Below, in pieces: positions 1 through 5,365 of a stretch of 6,321 bases of DNA. How positions within the stretch are numbered: the first letter of the stretch is position 1; the number at the start of each line of letters is the position of its first letter. A program made the position numbers and the translations under genes. The notes beneath the pieces were generated by a model, which did no database searches, was not told the DNA's origin, and saw only the letters and a program-made list of their open reading frames with translations. Source of the stretch: Gammaproteobacteria bacterium (lineage in GTDB: Bacteria; Pseudomonadota; Gammaproteobacteria; Steroidobacterales; Steroidobacteraceae); assembly GCA_030040235.1 (NCBI GenBank), contig JASHUC010000512.1, positions 1 through 6,321 of the forward strand, written 5' to 3'.

Positions 1-86
1 GACTCCCGCAGCCGACGTAGCTCCTCCGGAGTGAGCTTCGGCATCGCACCGGAACTCATGCGAGACACGCGCATCTCGACGCCCAT
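1..86 (-). CDS. 5' end of an unidentified gene, cut by the left window edge
   Basis: Only about 28 codons are visible. I chose ATG at 86-84 because GAGG lies 8 bases upstream; the start then falls 25 bases beyond the stop of the preceding gene, as expected within an operon. In-frame alternatives are ATG at 131 (overlapping the upstream gene by 20 bases, no clear ribosome site), 59 and 44. The visible peptide includes KLTPEELRRLRE, a charged segment likely to form a helix, with no signal peptide or membrane segment. The frame is open back to a TGA just upstream of 131. The fragment is too short to assign a family, and I do not name a function. Being fourth in a run of minus-strand genes, it is probably co-transcribed with them. 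Confidence 0.5.
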   Translation of the reverse strand, partial: MGVEMRVSRMSSGAMPKLTPEELRRLRE

Positions 87-111
87 GGGGACCGCCTCGG
101 CTCGAGAGGCT

Positions 112-558
112 CTACCGTCGATCTTTGGCATCAGGATATGCGGGCGAGTTCAAGCTGCGCCAGGCACCGGGAAAACTCGCCACCACAAAAACCAGGAACG
201 CGCACTGTGCCCAAACCATCCAGTTGAGCGAAATATGGAAGTGCCGGAAGAACCACAGATTGTGAACCACGTCGGTGGAGATGATTGCAACCGTGGAGAT
301 GACACCGATCCGTGGGAACAGAATGAGCAAAATTGCAGCCAGCGGATCGAGTAATGTCAGTGACGTCCAGTACAACCGGGTGAACTGAGGGACGCCACCA
401 CCGTAGTCCCAGAATAGCCCGTGCTGCCAGATCGTTGCGGCGTGCGTGGACGTCCCCGCGAGCAAGCAGACGCCATAGATCGTGCGAAGAACGACCGCCG
501 GTCTGCCTCCAATATACCGATCTCGGACGTGAGCTCCGGCTACTGGGTCGGCCACCAC
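112..558 (-). CDS. Four-helix integral membrane protein, function unknown
   Basis: A 148-residue protein with four hydrophobic segments at roughly residues 22-42, 60-81, 84-104 and 112-130, so an inner-membrane protein with short loops. Polar and aromatic residues sit in or near the helices (Tyr-Trp-Thr-Ser at 63-66, Asp71, Asp96, His99-Asn100, His106, His108), suggesting a functional core rather than a plain anchor. The start is GTG at 558-556, 7 bases after the stop of the CapA-like gene. Its ribosome site AGGAG (573-569) lies inside the last codons of that gene, so translation is probably coupled. The frame stays open upstream to 678, but that part overlaps the CapA-like gene and has no protein-like character. 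A second GTG at 555 is a close alternative start. I recognise the general pattern of small hypothetical four-helix proteins but no named family. Confidence 0.8.
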   Translation of the reverse strand: MVADPVAGAHVRDRYIGGRPAVVLRTIYGVCLLAGTSTHAATIWQHGLFWDYGGGVPQFTRLYWTSLTLLDPLAAILLILFPRIGVISTVAIISTDVVHNLWFFRHFHISLNWMVWAQCAFLVFVVASFPGAWRSLNSPAYPDAKDRR

Positions 559-565
559 CTGTTCG

Positions 566-1774
566 TTACTCCTGATCGAGCTGCAGCCACGCGGTGTCGC
601 CCTGTATCTGGATGCGGGTACCGAATGGACGCGACAGGCGTGCCAGGCGCGCGAGGATGTAGTTTCCCTTCGCACCACTGGCGCGTTGCGGCAGACCTCG
701 CGTATCCAGGAACTGGTTGTTGGTGTACTCGCTGTGCACGTCGGGCTGACCTGAGCCGATGCTGTTGAGGATCACGGGCCGGAAGCGGACCGAGCGCAGC
801 TTGCCGTGCACAAATTCCACCGAGGCGATCACGCTCTCCCACGCCATCGGCTCATCTATATAGGTCAGCACCGGAGGTACGTTGTAAATGAAGTTGCCGA
901 GGTCGTAGAAAATCGGTTTGCCATGATAGATCTCAACGCCGTGCAGCAGCGGCGCACCATGCATCACCACGATATCGGCCCCGGCATCGATTTCCCGATG
1001 CACCCACTTTACCAGCCAAACATTCGGACGCAGCCGGGTGGGCATTCCCTCGGAGAAGAGCGTCGAAAAGGCCTCGTTGCCGAACACATGATTGTGTTGA
1101 TAGACGATCACCAGATCTGCGTTACGCCGTGCTTCCCGGATGCTGCTGAGAATGCGACGCGCATCGTCGGCCTGCGGGTGATTGGCCGGCGCATCGGGGA
1201 GATCCGAGCTCGCTTCGTTGGGCAGCGTACCCGCCTCGACGCGCAGCTCGTTCACTCCCGGGTGCGCCGCGGCGGCGCGTGCCCCGGCCGGCAGCAGCCC
1301 CGAGGCACTGGCGACCAATGCGACCCTGCCGTGGGCAGTGCTGAGGTAGGCCGGCGCAGCGGCCGCCGCGAGCGTCAGACCGGTACCGGCATGGGCCATT
1401 TGGCGAAGGTCTGCCTCGCGCAGCGTGTTCACGACCCCGGTGACCTGCAGATCGAAGGCGTGATTATCAGAGAGAGCCAGGAGATTGAATCCCATCGCCT
1501 GCAACGCATCGAGTGCGTGTGGCGGAGCCAGAAAACCGCGCCCCTGATGCACGGTCTGGCCCGGCTCAGCGACCGCTCCCTCGAGATTGGTGAAAATCAC
1601 ATCCCCCGCGAGCATCGAGCGGATCCGGGCAAGCGCGGGAGGGTCCGTCGTTCGCAGATCCGAGCGGATCATCGCCTGTCCCGTCAGGGTCAGGGACAAA
1701 GGAGACTCTTGTGCTCGGGTGGCACTCGCGGCGCCGAGCCCCAGCAGCGCAAGAGCCACGATCGCTGTTTGCAT
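566..1774 (-). CDS. Secreted CapA-family protein (poly-gamma-glutamate/metallophosphatase fold)
   Basis: A 402-residue protein. Residues 1-22 form a signal peptide (hydrophobic core at 4-16, likely cut after TRA at 21) with an unusually uncharged N-terminus. The mature part follows the PGA_cap/CapA fold: a glycine-led first strand (TGQAM, 31-35), NLEG at 63-66, the LSDNHAFD block at 101-108 (His105, Asp108), GTG at 130-132, YQHNH at 225-229, and GADIVVMHG...GVEIYHGKPIFYDLGNF across 265-295, the best family signature. Family proteins are linked to poly-gamma-glutamate or capsule metabolism and resemble calcineurin-type phosphoesterases. Here the Asp usual in the first motif is Gln32, and the usual HHPH is HGAP (272-275), keeping His272 only, so metal binding or substrate may differ. 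ATG 1774 follows AGGGA closely and is the first possible start after an in-frame TAA. It lies 63 bases after the cupin gene, in the same orientation. Substrate unknown; a capsule role is not implied by the neighbours. Confidence 0.9.
   Translation of the reverse strand: MQTAIVALALLGLGAASATRAQESPLSLTLTGQAMIRSDLRTTDPPALARIRSMLAGDVIFTNLEGAVAEPGQTVHQGRGFLAPPHALDALQAMGFNLLALSDNHAFDLQVTGVVNTLREADLRQMAHAGTGLTLAAAAAPAYLSTAHGRVALVASASGLLPAGARAAAAHPGVNELRVEAGTLPNEASSDLPDAPANHPQADDARRILSSIREARRNADLVIVYQHNHVFGNEAFSTLFSEGMPTRLRPNVWLVKWVHREIDAGADIVVMHGAPLLHGVEIYHGKPIFYDLGNFIYNVPPVLTYIDEPMAWESVIASVEFVHGKLRSVRFRPVILNSIGSGQPDVHSEYTNNQFLDTRGLPQRASGAKGNYILARLARLSRPFGTRIQIQGDTAWLQLDQE
569..573 (-). promoter_or_regulatory. 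Ribosome binding site inside the CapA-like gene
   Basis: AGGAG on the minus strand immediately precedes and abuts the TAA stop (568-566) of the CapA-like gene, 10 bases before GTG 558. It decides the start of the four-helix membrane protein and ties the two genes translationally. Confidence 0.6.
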
Positions 1775-1837
1775 GGTCCCTAAGCTTTATCAGTCCGGGC
1801 CTGAGGAGCACGTAGCGCTGACGCGCGCGACGGTATC

Positions 1838-2284
1838 CTAGCGCGGCAGCATGTGAGTGTTGCTTGGCCCATAGCCGGTGACGATGAGCACGACAGGCTC
1901 GTCCTGCGTCTCGGCAAAGTGCGGCTGACCGGCAGGCTCGGTATAGAAGCTGCCGGCCGGCAGCGCCTTCAGCGCCTGCGGCGCGAAGCGCGTTCCATAA
2001 CCCATGTGCCAGGTTCCCGAGAGCACCAGCACCGCGCGATTGTCGCGGTGAGTGTGCGGCTGCACCCGCGTGTGTGCTGGAATGCTCACGCGCACGCTGT
2101 ACAACCCGGGACGCCGCGAATCCCCGACCAGTGGGCTCATCTGCACCCCTGGACGAGTCGTGCCGGCGAGCGTGGCAAGTTCAGCCGGCGTCAATCGGCG
2201 CTCGGGCAGAGGTTGGTCGGCACGGATGGCTGGCGCGAAGGCGATTGCAAGCAGCAGCGCTGCGCACTGGAGCGGCATTTTCAT
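1838..2284 (-). CDS. Secreted single-domain cupin protein
   Basis: A 148-residue protein. Residues 1-22 are a signal peptide (Lys2, hydrophobic 8-20, likely cut after IRA). The rest is one cupin barrel. Motif 1 supplies His77 and His79 (HTH), with Gly90 at the expected spacing; the usual metal-binding Glu is Arg83. Motif 2 is PAGQPH at 117-122, supplying His122. The segment GSFYTEPAGQPHFAET (111-126) resembles that of small exported cupins annotated only as cupin-domain proteins. Three His ligands without the Glu are compatible with a metal site, but the reaction is unknown; it could be a binding protein or a small oxygenase/isomerase-like enzyme. ATG 2284 has GAGG 8 bases upstream; Met3 is an alternative. 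It begins the compact minus-strand run with the CapA-like and four-helix genes, both membrane- or envelope-bound like itself. Confidence 0.88.
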   Translation of the reverse strand: MKMPLQCAALLLAIAFAPAIRADQPLPERRLTPAELATLAGTTRPGVQMSPLVGDSRRPGLYSVRVSIPAHTRVQPHTHRDNRAVLVLSGTWHMGYGTRFAPQALKALPAGSFYTEPAGQPHFAETQDEPVVLIVTGYGPSNTHMLPR

Positions 2285-2339
2285 GAATTGGGCCTCGAGA
2301 TGGTGTCCCCTCCCCTGATTCAGAATAGCGCATCGGCCT

Positions 2340-2363
2340 TCAGAGGGAGGAAATTCCCTCTGA
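2340..2363. repeat. Perfect 9-bp inverted repeat, possible REP-type remnant
   Basis: TCAGAGGGA (2340-2348) and TCCCTCTGA (2355-2363) are exact reverse complements around GGAAAT. On the plus strand the loop can close as a G-U pair over GAAA. A short motif CAGGGACAGACCTG follows at 2373-2386. Both motifs resemble the palindromic REP elements associated with RAYT transposases in proteobacteria; this is recollection, not a search. Neither strand has a T-run after the stem, so an intrinsic terminator is less likely. It lies in the 212-bp spacer (2285-2496) between the 77-residue gene and the cupin gene, and could alternatively be a leader structure for the latter. Confidence 0.5.
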
Positions 2364-2496
2364 CCGTCGCATCAGGGACAGACCTGCCGAAAGAAAATTC
2401 GCGCCGTGGAGACTAAGGGAGGAAAGGCGGATTCTGCGATGATCAAGCGCATCGCGGCGAGCTATGAAGCGAATTCGCGTCTGGCGGACGACTCCG

Positions 2497-2730
2497 CTAG
2501 TGCCAGAACTCTACCTCGAGGGCCTTGAGGTCCCTCCCCGTCCGCCTGATGCCGGCGACCATCTCTTTCGTCTCGCCGTTTTCAATCATGCCGGCGAAGA
2601 GCTTTACCGCAGCCAGCATGCCCGCATCGAAGGCCGCGCGCGCGACGGTAACGTCCCGTTTACTGGCACCATCGGCTACGGCAAACGCACGATATATCCG
2701 CCACAGCATCCTCGGTGATGGATAGTCCAT
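2497..2730 (-). CDS. Small soluble hypothetical protein (77 aa)
   Basis: ATG 2730 has a strong ribosome site, AGGAG at 2740-2736, 5 bases upstream, which is the main support for this gene. The product has no signal peptide or membrane segment. It looks largely helical: residues 1-20 are rich in aromatics and Arg, 26-56 form an Ala/Met-rich amphipathic stretch, and 57-74 are charged. There are no cysteines and no recognised motif. It could be an uncharacterised cytosolic helical protein. An 84-codon frame runs antisense through most of it (2464-2718), but that one lacks a comparable ribosome site and its translation looks less protein-like. The gene may be transcribed from the 2731-3053 spacer, apart from the cupin operon 212 bases downstream. 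Family not recognised. Confidence 0.6.
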   Translation of the reverse strand: MDYPSPRMLWRIYRAFAVADGASKRDVTVARAAFDAGMLAAVKLFAGMIENGETKEMVAGIRRTGRDLKALEVEFWH

Positions 2731-3053
2731 AACTGCTCCTGCGGTTACTCCTCGATTGCGGGGCAGCCTCAGACAGCCGCTGGGTCTCCGACAAGCACTG
2801 CGGCCCGAGCGCTGCCTCTGGCGCAGTTGTCAGAATATGCCCGCGCTGCGGGGTGGACTGCGACACAGCGCACGGCTGCCAAGTGCCGCAGTGCGAGTGT
2901 CCTGCATTGCGTCGCAGGTTTCGGTTCAAGCTCGCAGGAAGCCTCTCGTCCTTGCTTCGTGCGGGCTGATATGTTCAATCCATTATGCCGCATGAGCACT
3001 TAATCCGCTTTACAATTCCGCGGCACGCTCGGGCTGAAGGAAGAACTACGCTC
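2731..3053. other. Divergent intergenic region without a convincing gene
   Basis: This 323-bp stretch separates the minus-strand 77-residue gene from the plus-strand yccF-like gene and should carry promoters for both. For the plus direction, TACAAT at 3011-3016 is a good -10 candidate 38 bases before ATG 3054, but no matching -35 is evident. One plus frame open from 2733 to TGA at 2967-2969 encodes a dense Cys cluster (2838-2900) but has no ATG, GTG or TTG ahead of it, so I do not call it a gene. Other frames here begin with weak TTG or late ATG codons and lack ribosome sites. I found no RNA gene or riboswitch by eye. Confidence 0.5.
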
Positions 3054-3443
3054 ATGCGCCTTCTCGGCAATCTCATCTGGTTCATATTCGGCGGATTCAT
3101 GATGGGGCTGGCATGGTGGATCGCGGGTGTGGTGATCGCGATCACGGTCATCGGCATACCGTTCTCCATCGCCGCCTTTCGCATCGGGACGCTCTCGTTC
3201 TGGCCGTTTGGCCGCGAGGTCATGGACCGTCCATCGCGCGATGAAGCCCACTCGATACTCGTGCTGATCGGCAACGTTCTCTGGATCCTTCTCTGTGGCC
3301 TTTGGCTCGCGCTCGGACACCTTCTCTGGGCGCTGCTGTTGGCGATTACGATCATCGGCATTCCTTTCGCCGTGCAGCATTTCAAGCTTGCGCAGCTCTC
3401 GCTGATGCCGTTCGGCAAAACCATCGTCGTGCTACCCAACTGA
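3054..3443 (+). CDS. yccF: YccF-family (DUF307) inner-membrane protein
   Basis: A 129-residue integral membrane protein built from two similar halves, the DUF307/YccF arrangement. Residues 4-56 hold LIWFIFGG...ITVIGIPFSIAAFRIG...FWPFG, and residues 73-123 repeat the scheme as VLWILLCG...ITIIGIPFAVQHFKLA...LMPFG. Each half has two hydrophobic segments flanking a GIPF turn, ending in a Pro-Phe-Gly. E. coli YccF is an inner-membrane protein of about the same size without a firmly known role. ATG 3054 matches where family members begin, after AAGGAAG (3037-3043, about 10 bases away). An in-frame ATG at 2985 would add 23 residues with no family resemblance and is rejected. Its downstream neighbour is 131 bases away, so joint transcription is uncertain. 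The family call is solid; the function is unknown. Confidence 0.92.
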   Translation: MRLLGNLIWFIFGGFMMGLAWWIAGVVIAITVIGIPFSIAAFRIGTLSFWPFGREVMDRPSRDEAHSILVLIGNVLWILLCGLWLALGHLLWALLLAITIIGIPFAVQHFKLAQLSLMPFGKTIVVLPN

Positions 3444-3474
3444 CGGTACTGTTCCCTGGCCCCCTCATGGCGCG

Positions 3475-3493
3475 CCACCCGGCTTACCGGTGG
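3475..3493 (+). terminator. Possible hairpin after the yccF-like gene
   Basis: CCACC-C-GG (3475-3482) can pair with CCGGTGG (3487-3493) over a CTTA loop, giving a 7-bp GC-rich stem with one bulged C, 31 bases after the stop. No T-run follows, so factor-independent termination is not clearly supported; it may only shield the mRNA end. Confidence 0.3.
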
Positions 3494-3506
3494 TAGCCCC
3501 ACGTTT

Positions 3507-3533
3507 GTAAAGAATCCTTAAATGACTTTCGAT
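3507..3533 (+). promoter_or_regulatory. Tentative promoter of ECF-sigma style for the secreted-protein run
   Basis: GTAAAG (3507-3512) and CGAT (3530-3533) are 17 bases apart, loosely like ECF promoters with a GTAA-type -35 and a CGA-type -10. No good housekeeping -35/-10 pair is seen here. Transcription would start near 3540, at the inverted repeat. This is a weak pattern match only. Confidence 0.2.
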
Positions 3534-3538
3534 GTCCG

Positions 3539-3566
3539 CTCGACGCGTCCATACTGCGTCGAGGAG
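3539..3566 (+). promoter_or_regulatory. Inverted repeat overlapping the ribosome site of the DUF6152 gene
   Basis: CTCGACGC (3539-3546) and GCGTCGAG (3556-3563) are exact reverse complements around a 9-base loop. The right arm shares its last three bases with GAGGAG (3561-3566), which lies 8 bases before ATG 3575. As RNA the stem would partly hide the ribosome site; as DNA it could be an operator. Which applies cannot be told from the sequence. Confidence 0.45.
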
Positions 3567-3574
3567 CCGTTGTC

Positions 3575-4024
3575 ATGACCAGGCCCATCACGCTTTGCGC
3601 CACCACGGCCCCTTTGCACACCGGGGCATCGAACATGAAGCGACTTGCACTGATTGGATGCCTGACCTCCTGCTTCGTATCGCTTGGGACGGTGGCTGTC
3701 GCGCACCACTCGTTCGCCATGTTCGACAGGAGCCAGACGAAAACGATCACTGGAATGGTCAAAGAGCTGGACATGATCAACCCCCATGGATGGCTTCGCA
3801 TGATGGTTGCAGATGACAAGGGTGTTCAGAACGAGTGGTCGCTGGAGTTGGGCGGTGCGGGCCAGTTGGAGCGATCGGGCTGGACGCGCAACGCCATTCA
3901 TCCCGGCGACAAGATCGTGGTGCAGCTTCATCCGCTGCGGGACGGCTCTTACGGCGGGCAACTCATCTCGGTGACCTTGCCGAACGGTCAGGTGCTTGGC
4001 GGACGCCGGGCCTTCGGCCCGTAG
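3575..4024 (+). CDS. Exported DUF6152 family protein
   Basis: From ATG 3575 the product is 149 residues. A signal peptide ends in AVA at 41-43, and the mature protein begins HHSFAMFDRS, the hallmark opening of DUF6152. The remaining conserved blocks follow in order: TITGMVKELDMINPHGW (57-73), EWSLELGG (87-94), GWTRNAIHPGD (102-112), and HPLRDGSYGGQL (119-130). It is a small beta-rich periplasmic domain with no established activity. The NPH and HH positions could bind metal, but that is only inference. Start choice: GAGGAG 8 bases before 3575 is a strong ribosome site, but family members usually begin like MKRLALIG, which here is Met21 (ATG 3635), preceded only by GGGG. Starting at 3635 gives 129 residues and a cleaner signal peptide. 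The next gene begins 27 bases downstream, so they are very likely co-transcribed. Confidence 0.9.
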   Translation: MTRPITLCATTAPLHTGASNMKRLALIGCLTSCFVSLGTVAVAHHSFAMFDRSQTKTITGMVKELDMINPHGWLRMMVADDKGVQNEWSLELGGAGQLERSGWTRNAIHPGDKIVVQLHPLRDGSYGGQLISVTLPNGQVLGGRRAFGP

Positions 4025-4051
4025 ACTCCGGAACCGGTTGCCGAGGTTGCC

Positions 4052-4798
4052 ATGAGGATAACGGCTGCGATTCTGGTGGTGGCCTCGCTCGCCCCGCTCG
4101 CGGCTGTCGCCCAAGACTGGAAGGTGTACACGTATCCCGAGGCAGGGTTCGCGGTCCAGTTGCCGGTGCCACCGACCGTGGAAAAGAGCACGTTCAGGAC
4201 TTCCTCCGGCATGTCGTTGCCCCTGACGCGCTATGTGGCCCGACAGGACCGAATGGTCTACACGCTGGACATCGTCGATTTTTCGAGCCTCAACGCAGAA
4301 CCAACCAGCACGATCGCGGAGGCGGAGAAGTCCTTTGGCACCTCTGGCAAGGTCACCGTCGCCATCGACGCCCGTATCAATCGATCGTTCGGCCGGGAAC
4401 TGAGCGTCACCGGCACCGATGGAAGTCGCTCCGCCGTCGCCATCTTCTTCATCAACCGGCATCTGTTTACGCTGGTCGGCCGGTCGTCGCCACCCGACGC
4501 CATCGCAAGATCGGGTGATGCCGTTCGCTTCCAGCAATCGCTTCAGTTTGTGGGCGCCAACGGCGGTTTCGGGGGATTCGGTCGCTTCGGGGAGGGTGGT
4601 CGAGGGCGGTTCAGGGGCGCCTTCAATCCGCAGGCCTTGACTGCATGCAAGGGGAAATCAGCCGGTGACATCGTTGAGCTCGATACACCTCGCGGGACGG
4701 TCCCCGCGACCTGCACCTTGATTGCGCGGCCGAACGGGCCGCCCATTCCACCCACCGGCACACCAAATAAACAAGAGAGCCACACGCCCTCACCGTGA
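4052..4798 (+). CDS. Exported two-part protein with Cys-bracketed C-terminal motif, function unknown
   Basis: A 248-residue product with a signal peptide at 1-20 (MRITAAILVV start, cut after AVA). Residues 22-167 form one beta-rich domain, with WKVYTYPEAGFAVQLP at 23-38, VYTLDIVDFSSL at 69-80 and AIFFINRHLFTLVG at 130-143. The pattern resembles small periplasmic domains that begin with a GF-V-LP strand, but I recognise no named family. Residues 171-190 are a Gly/Phe/Arg-rich linker. The end carries ACKGKSAGDI...TPRGTVPATC with Cys199 and Cys221, probably a disulfide-closed loop. I have the impression that similar Cys-GK-AGD...TPRG-V-GTC tails occur in other exported proteobacterial proteins. 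A Pro-rich tail follows. ATG 4052 has GAGG 5 bases upstream. Spacing of 27 bases to the DUF6152 gene suggests an operon of exported proteins. Confidence 0.85.
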   Translation: MRITAAILVVASLAPLAAVAQDWKVYTYPEAGFAVQLPVPPTVEKSTFRTSSGMSLPLTRYVARQDRMVYTLDIVDFSSLNAEPTSTIAEAEKSFGTSGKVTVAIDARINRSFGRELSVTGTDGSRSAVAIFFINRHLFTLVGRSSPPDAIARSGDAVRFQQSLQFVGANGGFGGFGRFGEGGRGRFRGAFNPQALTACKGKSAGDIVELDTPRGTVPATCTLIARPNGPPIPPTGTPNKQESHTPSP

Positions 4799-4812
4799 GG
4801 CGCGCGAGCATC

Positions 4813-4847
4813 GATGTCGCACAGACACCGGGCGGGGGTGCGACGTT
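4813..4847 (+). promoter_or_regulatory. Intergenic hairpin before the lipoprotein gene
   Basis: GTCGCAC (4816-4822) and GTGCGAC (4838-4844) are exact reverse complements; wobble and A-T pairs extend the stem to about 10 bp (4813-4847), with a GC-rich 15-base loop. It sits in the 70-bp spacer, 21 bases before ATG 4869. It could be a processing or attenuation structure; there is no T-run, so a plain terminator is doubtful. Confidence 0.35.
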
Positions 4848-4868
4848 CAGCTTAAGGTTCTGAGGACT

Positions 4869-5273
4869 ATGAAGCGCAAGGTCGTGACGGCGCTCCTCAC
4901 CTTGCTGCTCACGGGCTGTGCCACTCAGGCCCACATCGAGCGCACACGGGCTGCGCTCCTGACGCACTGTGCGGTGCTCCCGATCACCCAGCGCGGCGCC
5001 TGCGATCGAGCGCAGCTCAATGCCGACCTGCCAGGGTGGCGGCACATGCGCGGAGGCGACTTGGTGGAGGCCCTGGTCACGGCGTATTACCACGTCGGAA
5101 CCGAAGTTGCGGCGGGCCGGATCACTGCTGCGCAGGGCGAAGCGCAGATGGCGAGAGTACAGGCAGCTCTCTTGCAGATCGGGAACCAGCGGGCCAACCG
5201 CCAGCAGGCAATCGCTCGCGCTATGATGAACGCGGGTATCACGCTCATTCCGGCCGATAAGAAGCCACGCTGA
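4869..5273 (+). CDS. Small predicted outer-membrane lipoprotein
   Basis: A 134-residue protein with a classic lipoprotein signal: MKRK, a hydrophobic stretch, then LLTGC with lipidated Cys17. Ala18 after the Cys does not match an Asp retention signal, so outer-membrane sorting is expected. The mature part is mostly helical and rich in Ala, Arg and Gln: IERTRAALLTHC (23-34), a Cys34/Cys45 pair that could form a disulfide, then amphipathic helices across 63-122 (DLVEALVTAYYHVG, then an Ala/Gln-rich stretch). No catalytic motif is visible. ATG 4869 directly follows a GAGGA site and is preferred over the frame's extension to 4722, which overlaps the previous gene and would bury the signal peptide. 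It follows two other exported-protein genes on the same strand, 70 bases after the last. Family not recognised. Confidence 0.82.
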   Translation: MKRKVVTALLTLLLTGCATQAHIERTRAALLTHCAVLPITQRGACDRAQLNADLPGWRHMRGGDLVEALVTAYYHVGTEVAAGRITAAQGEAQMARVQAALLQIGNQRANRQQAIARAMMNAGITLIPADKKPR

Positions 5274-5299
5274 CGGACGGGCCCGAGATCCATTTCGAT

Positions 5300-5314
5300 C
5301 GCGCCGAAGGCGCG
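5300..5314. terminator. Possible bidirectional hairpin between convergent genes
   Basis: CGCGCC (5300-5305) and GGCGCG (5309-5314) form a 6-bp GC stem over GAA, in the 92-bp gap between the stops of the lipoprotein gene (5273) and the convergent hydrolase gene (5366). The position suits a shared terminator, but no T-run directly follows on either strand; a TTTTT at 5340-5344 is 25 bases away. Confidence 0.3.
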
Positions 5315-5365
5315 CGCCACGGAATCGGCTGAGCTCACGTTTTTCCGCCATGACTCGCAGAGCGC

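Noticed and set aside
806..1783. Long plus-strand open frame (325 codons) antisense to the CapA-like gene
   Set aside because: No protein character (Arg/His-rich, no domain pattern), and it lies fully over a gene with clear family motifs; long antisense frames are expected in GC-rich DNA.
2469..2478. 10-bp perfect palindrome GCGAATTCGC
   Set aside because: No spacer, partner copy or promoter context; a palindrome of this size by chance is unremarkable.
2439..2528. 29-codon plus-strand frame beginning MIKRIAASYEAN behind a purine-rich AGGGAGGAAAGG stretch
   Set aside because: The ribosome-like site is 11-16 bases away, the product is very short, and the end runs antisense into the 77-residue gene. 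It could be a small peptide, but there is no further support.
2464..2718. 84-codon plus-strand frame antisense to the 77-residue gene
   Set aside because: Lacks a good ribosome site, whereas the minus-strand frame has AGGAG 5 bases before its ATG; the plus-strand translation is rich in Pro and Arg without pattern.
2827..2832. TTGTCA as a -35 element for a plus-strand promoter
   Set aside because: No acceptable -10 element at 16-18 bases downstream.
2985..3053. Upstream start for the yccF-like gene, adding 23 residues
   Set aside because: The extension has no resemblance to the family, whose members begin at the MRLLGN-type position; the candidate promoter TACAAT lies inside the extension.
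3518..4537. Minus-strand open frame of 339 codons across the DUF6152 and next genes
   Set aside because: Covers two convincing exported-protein genes antisense; composition is Arg/Gly/His-rich without motifs, so a shadow.
4722..4868. Upstream extension of the lipoprotein frame
   Set aside because: It overlaps the preceding gene and would place the lipoprotein signal internally.
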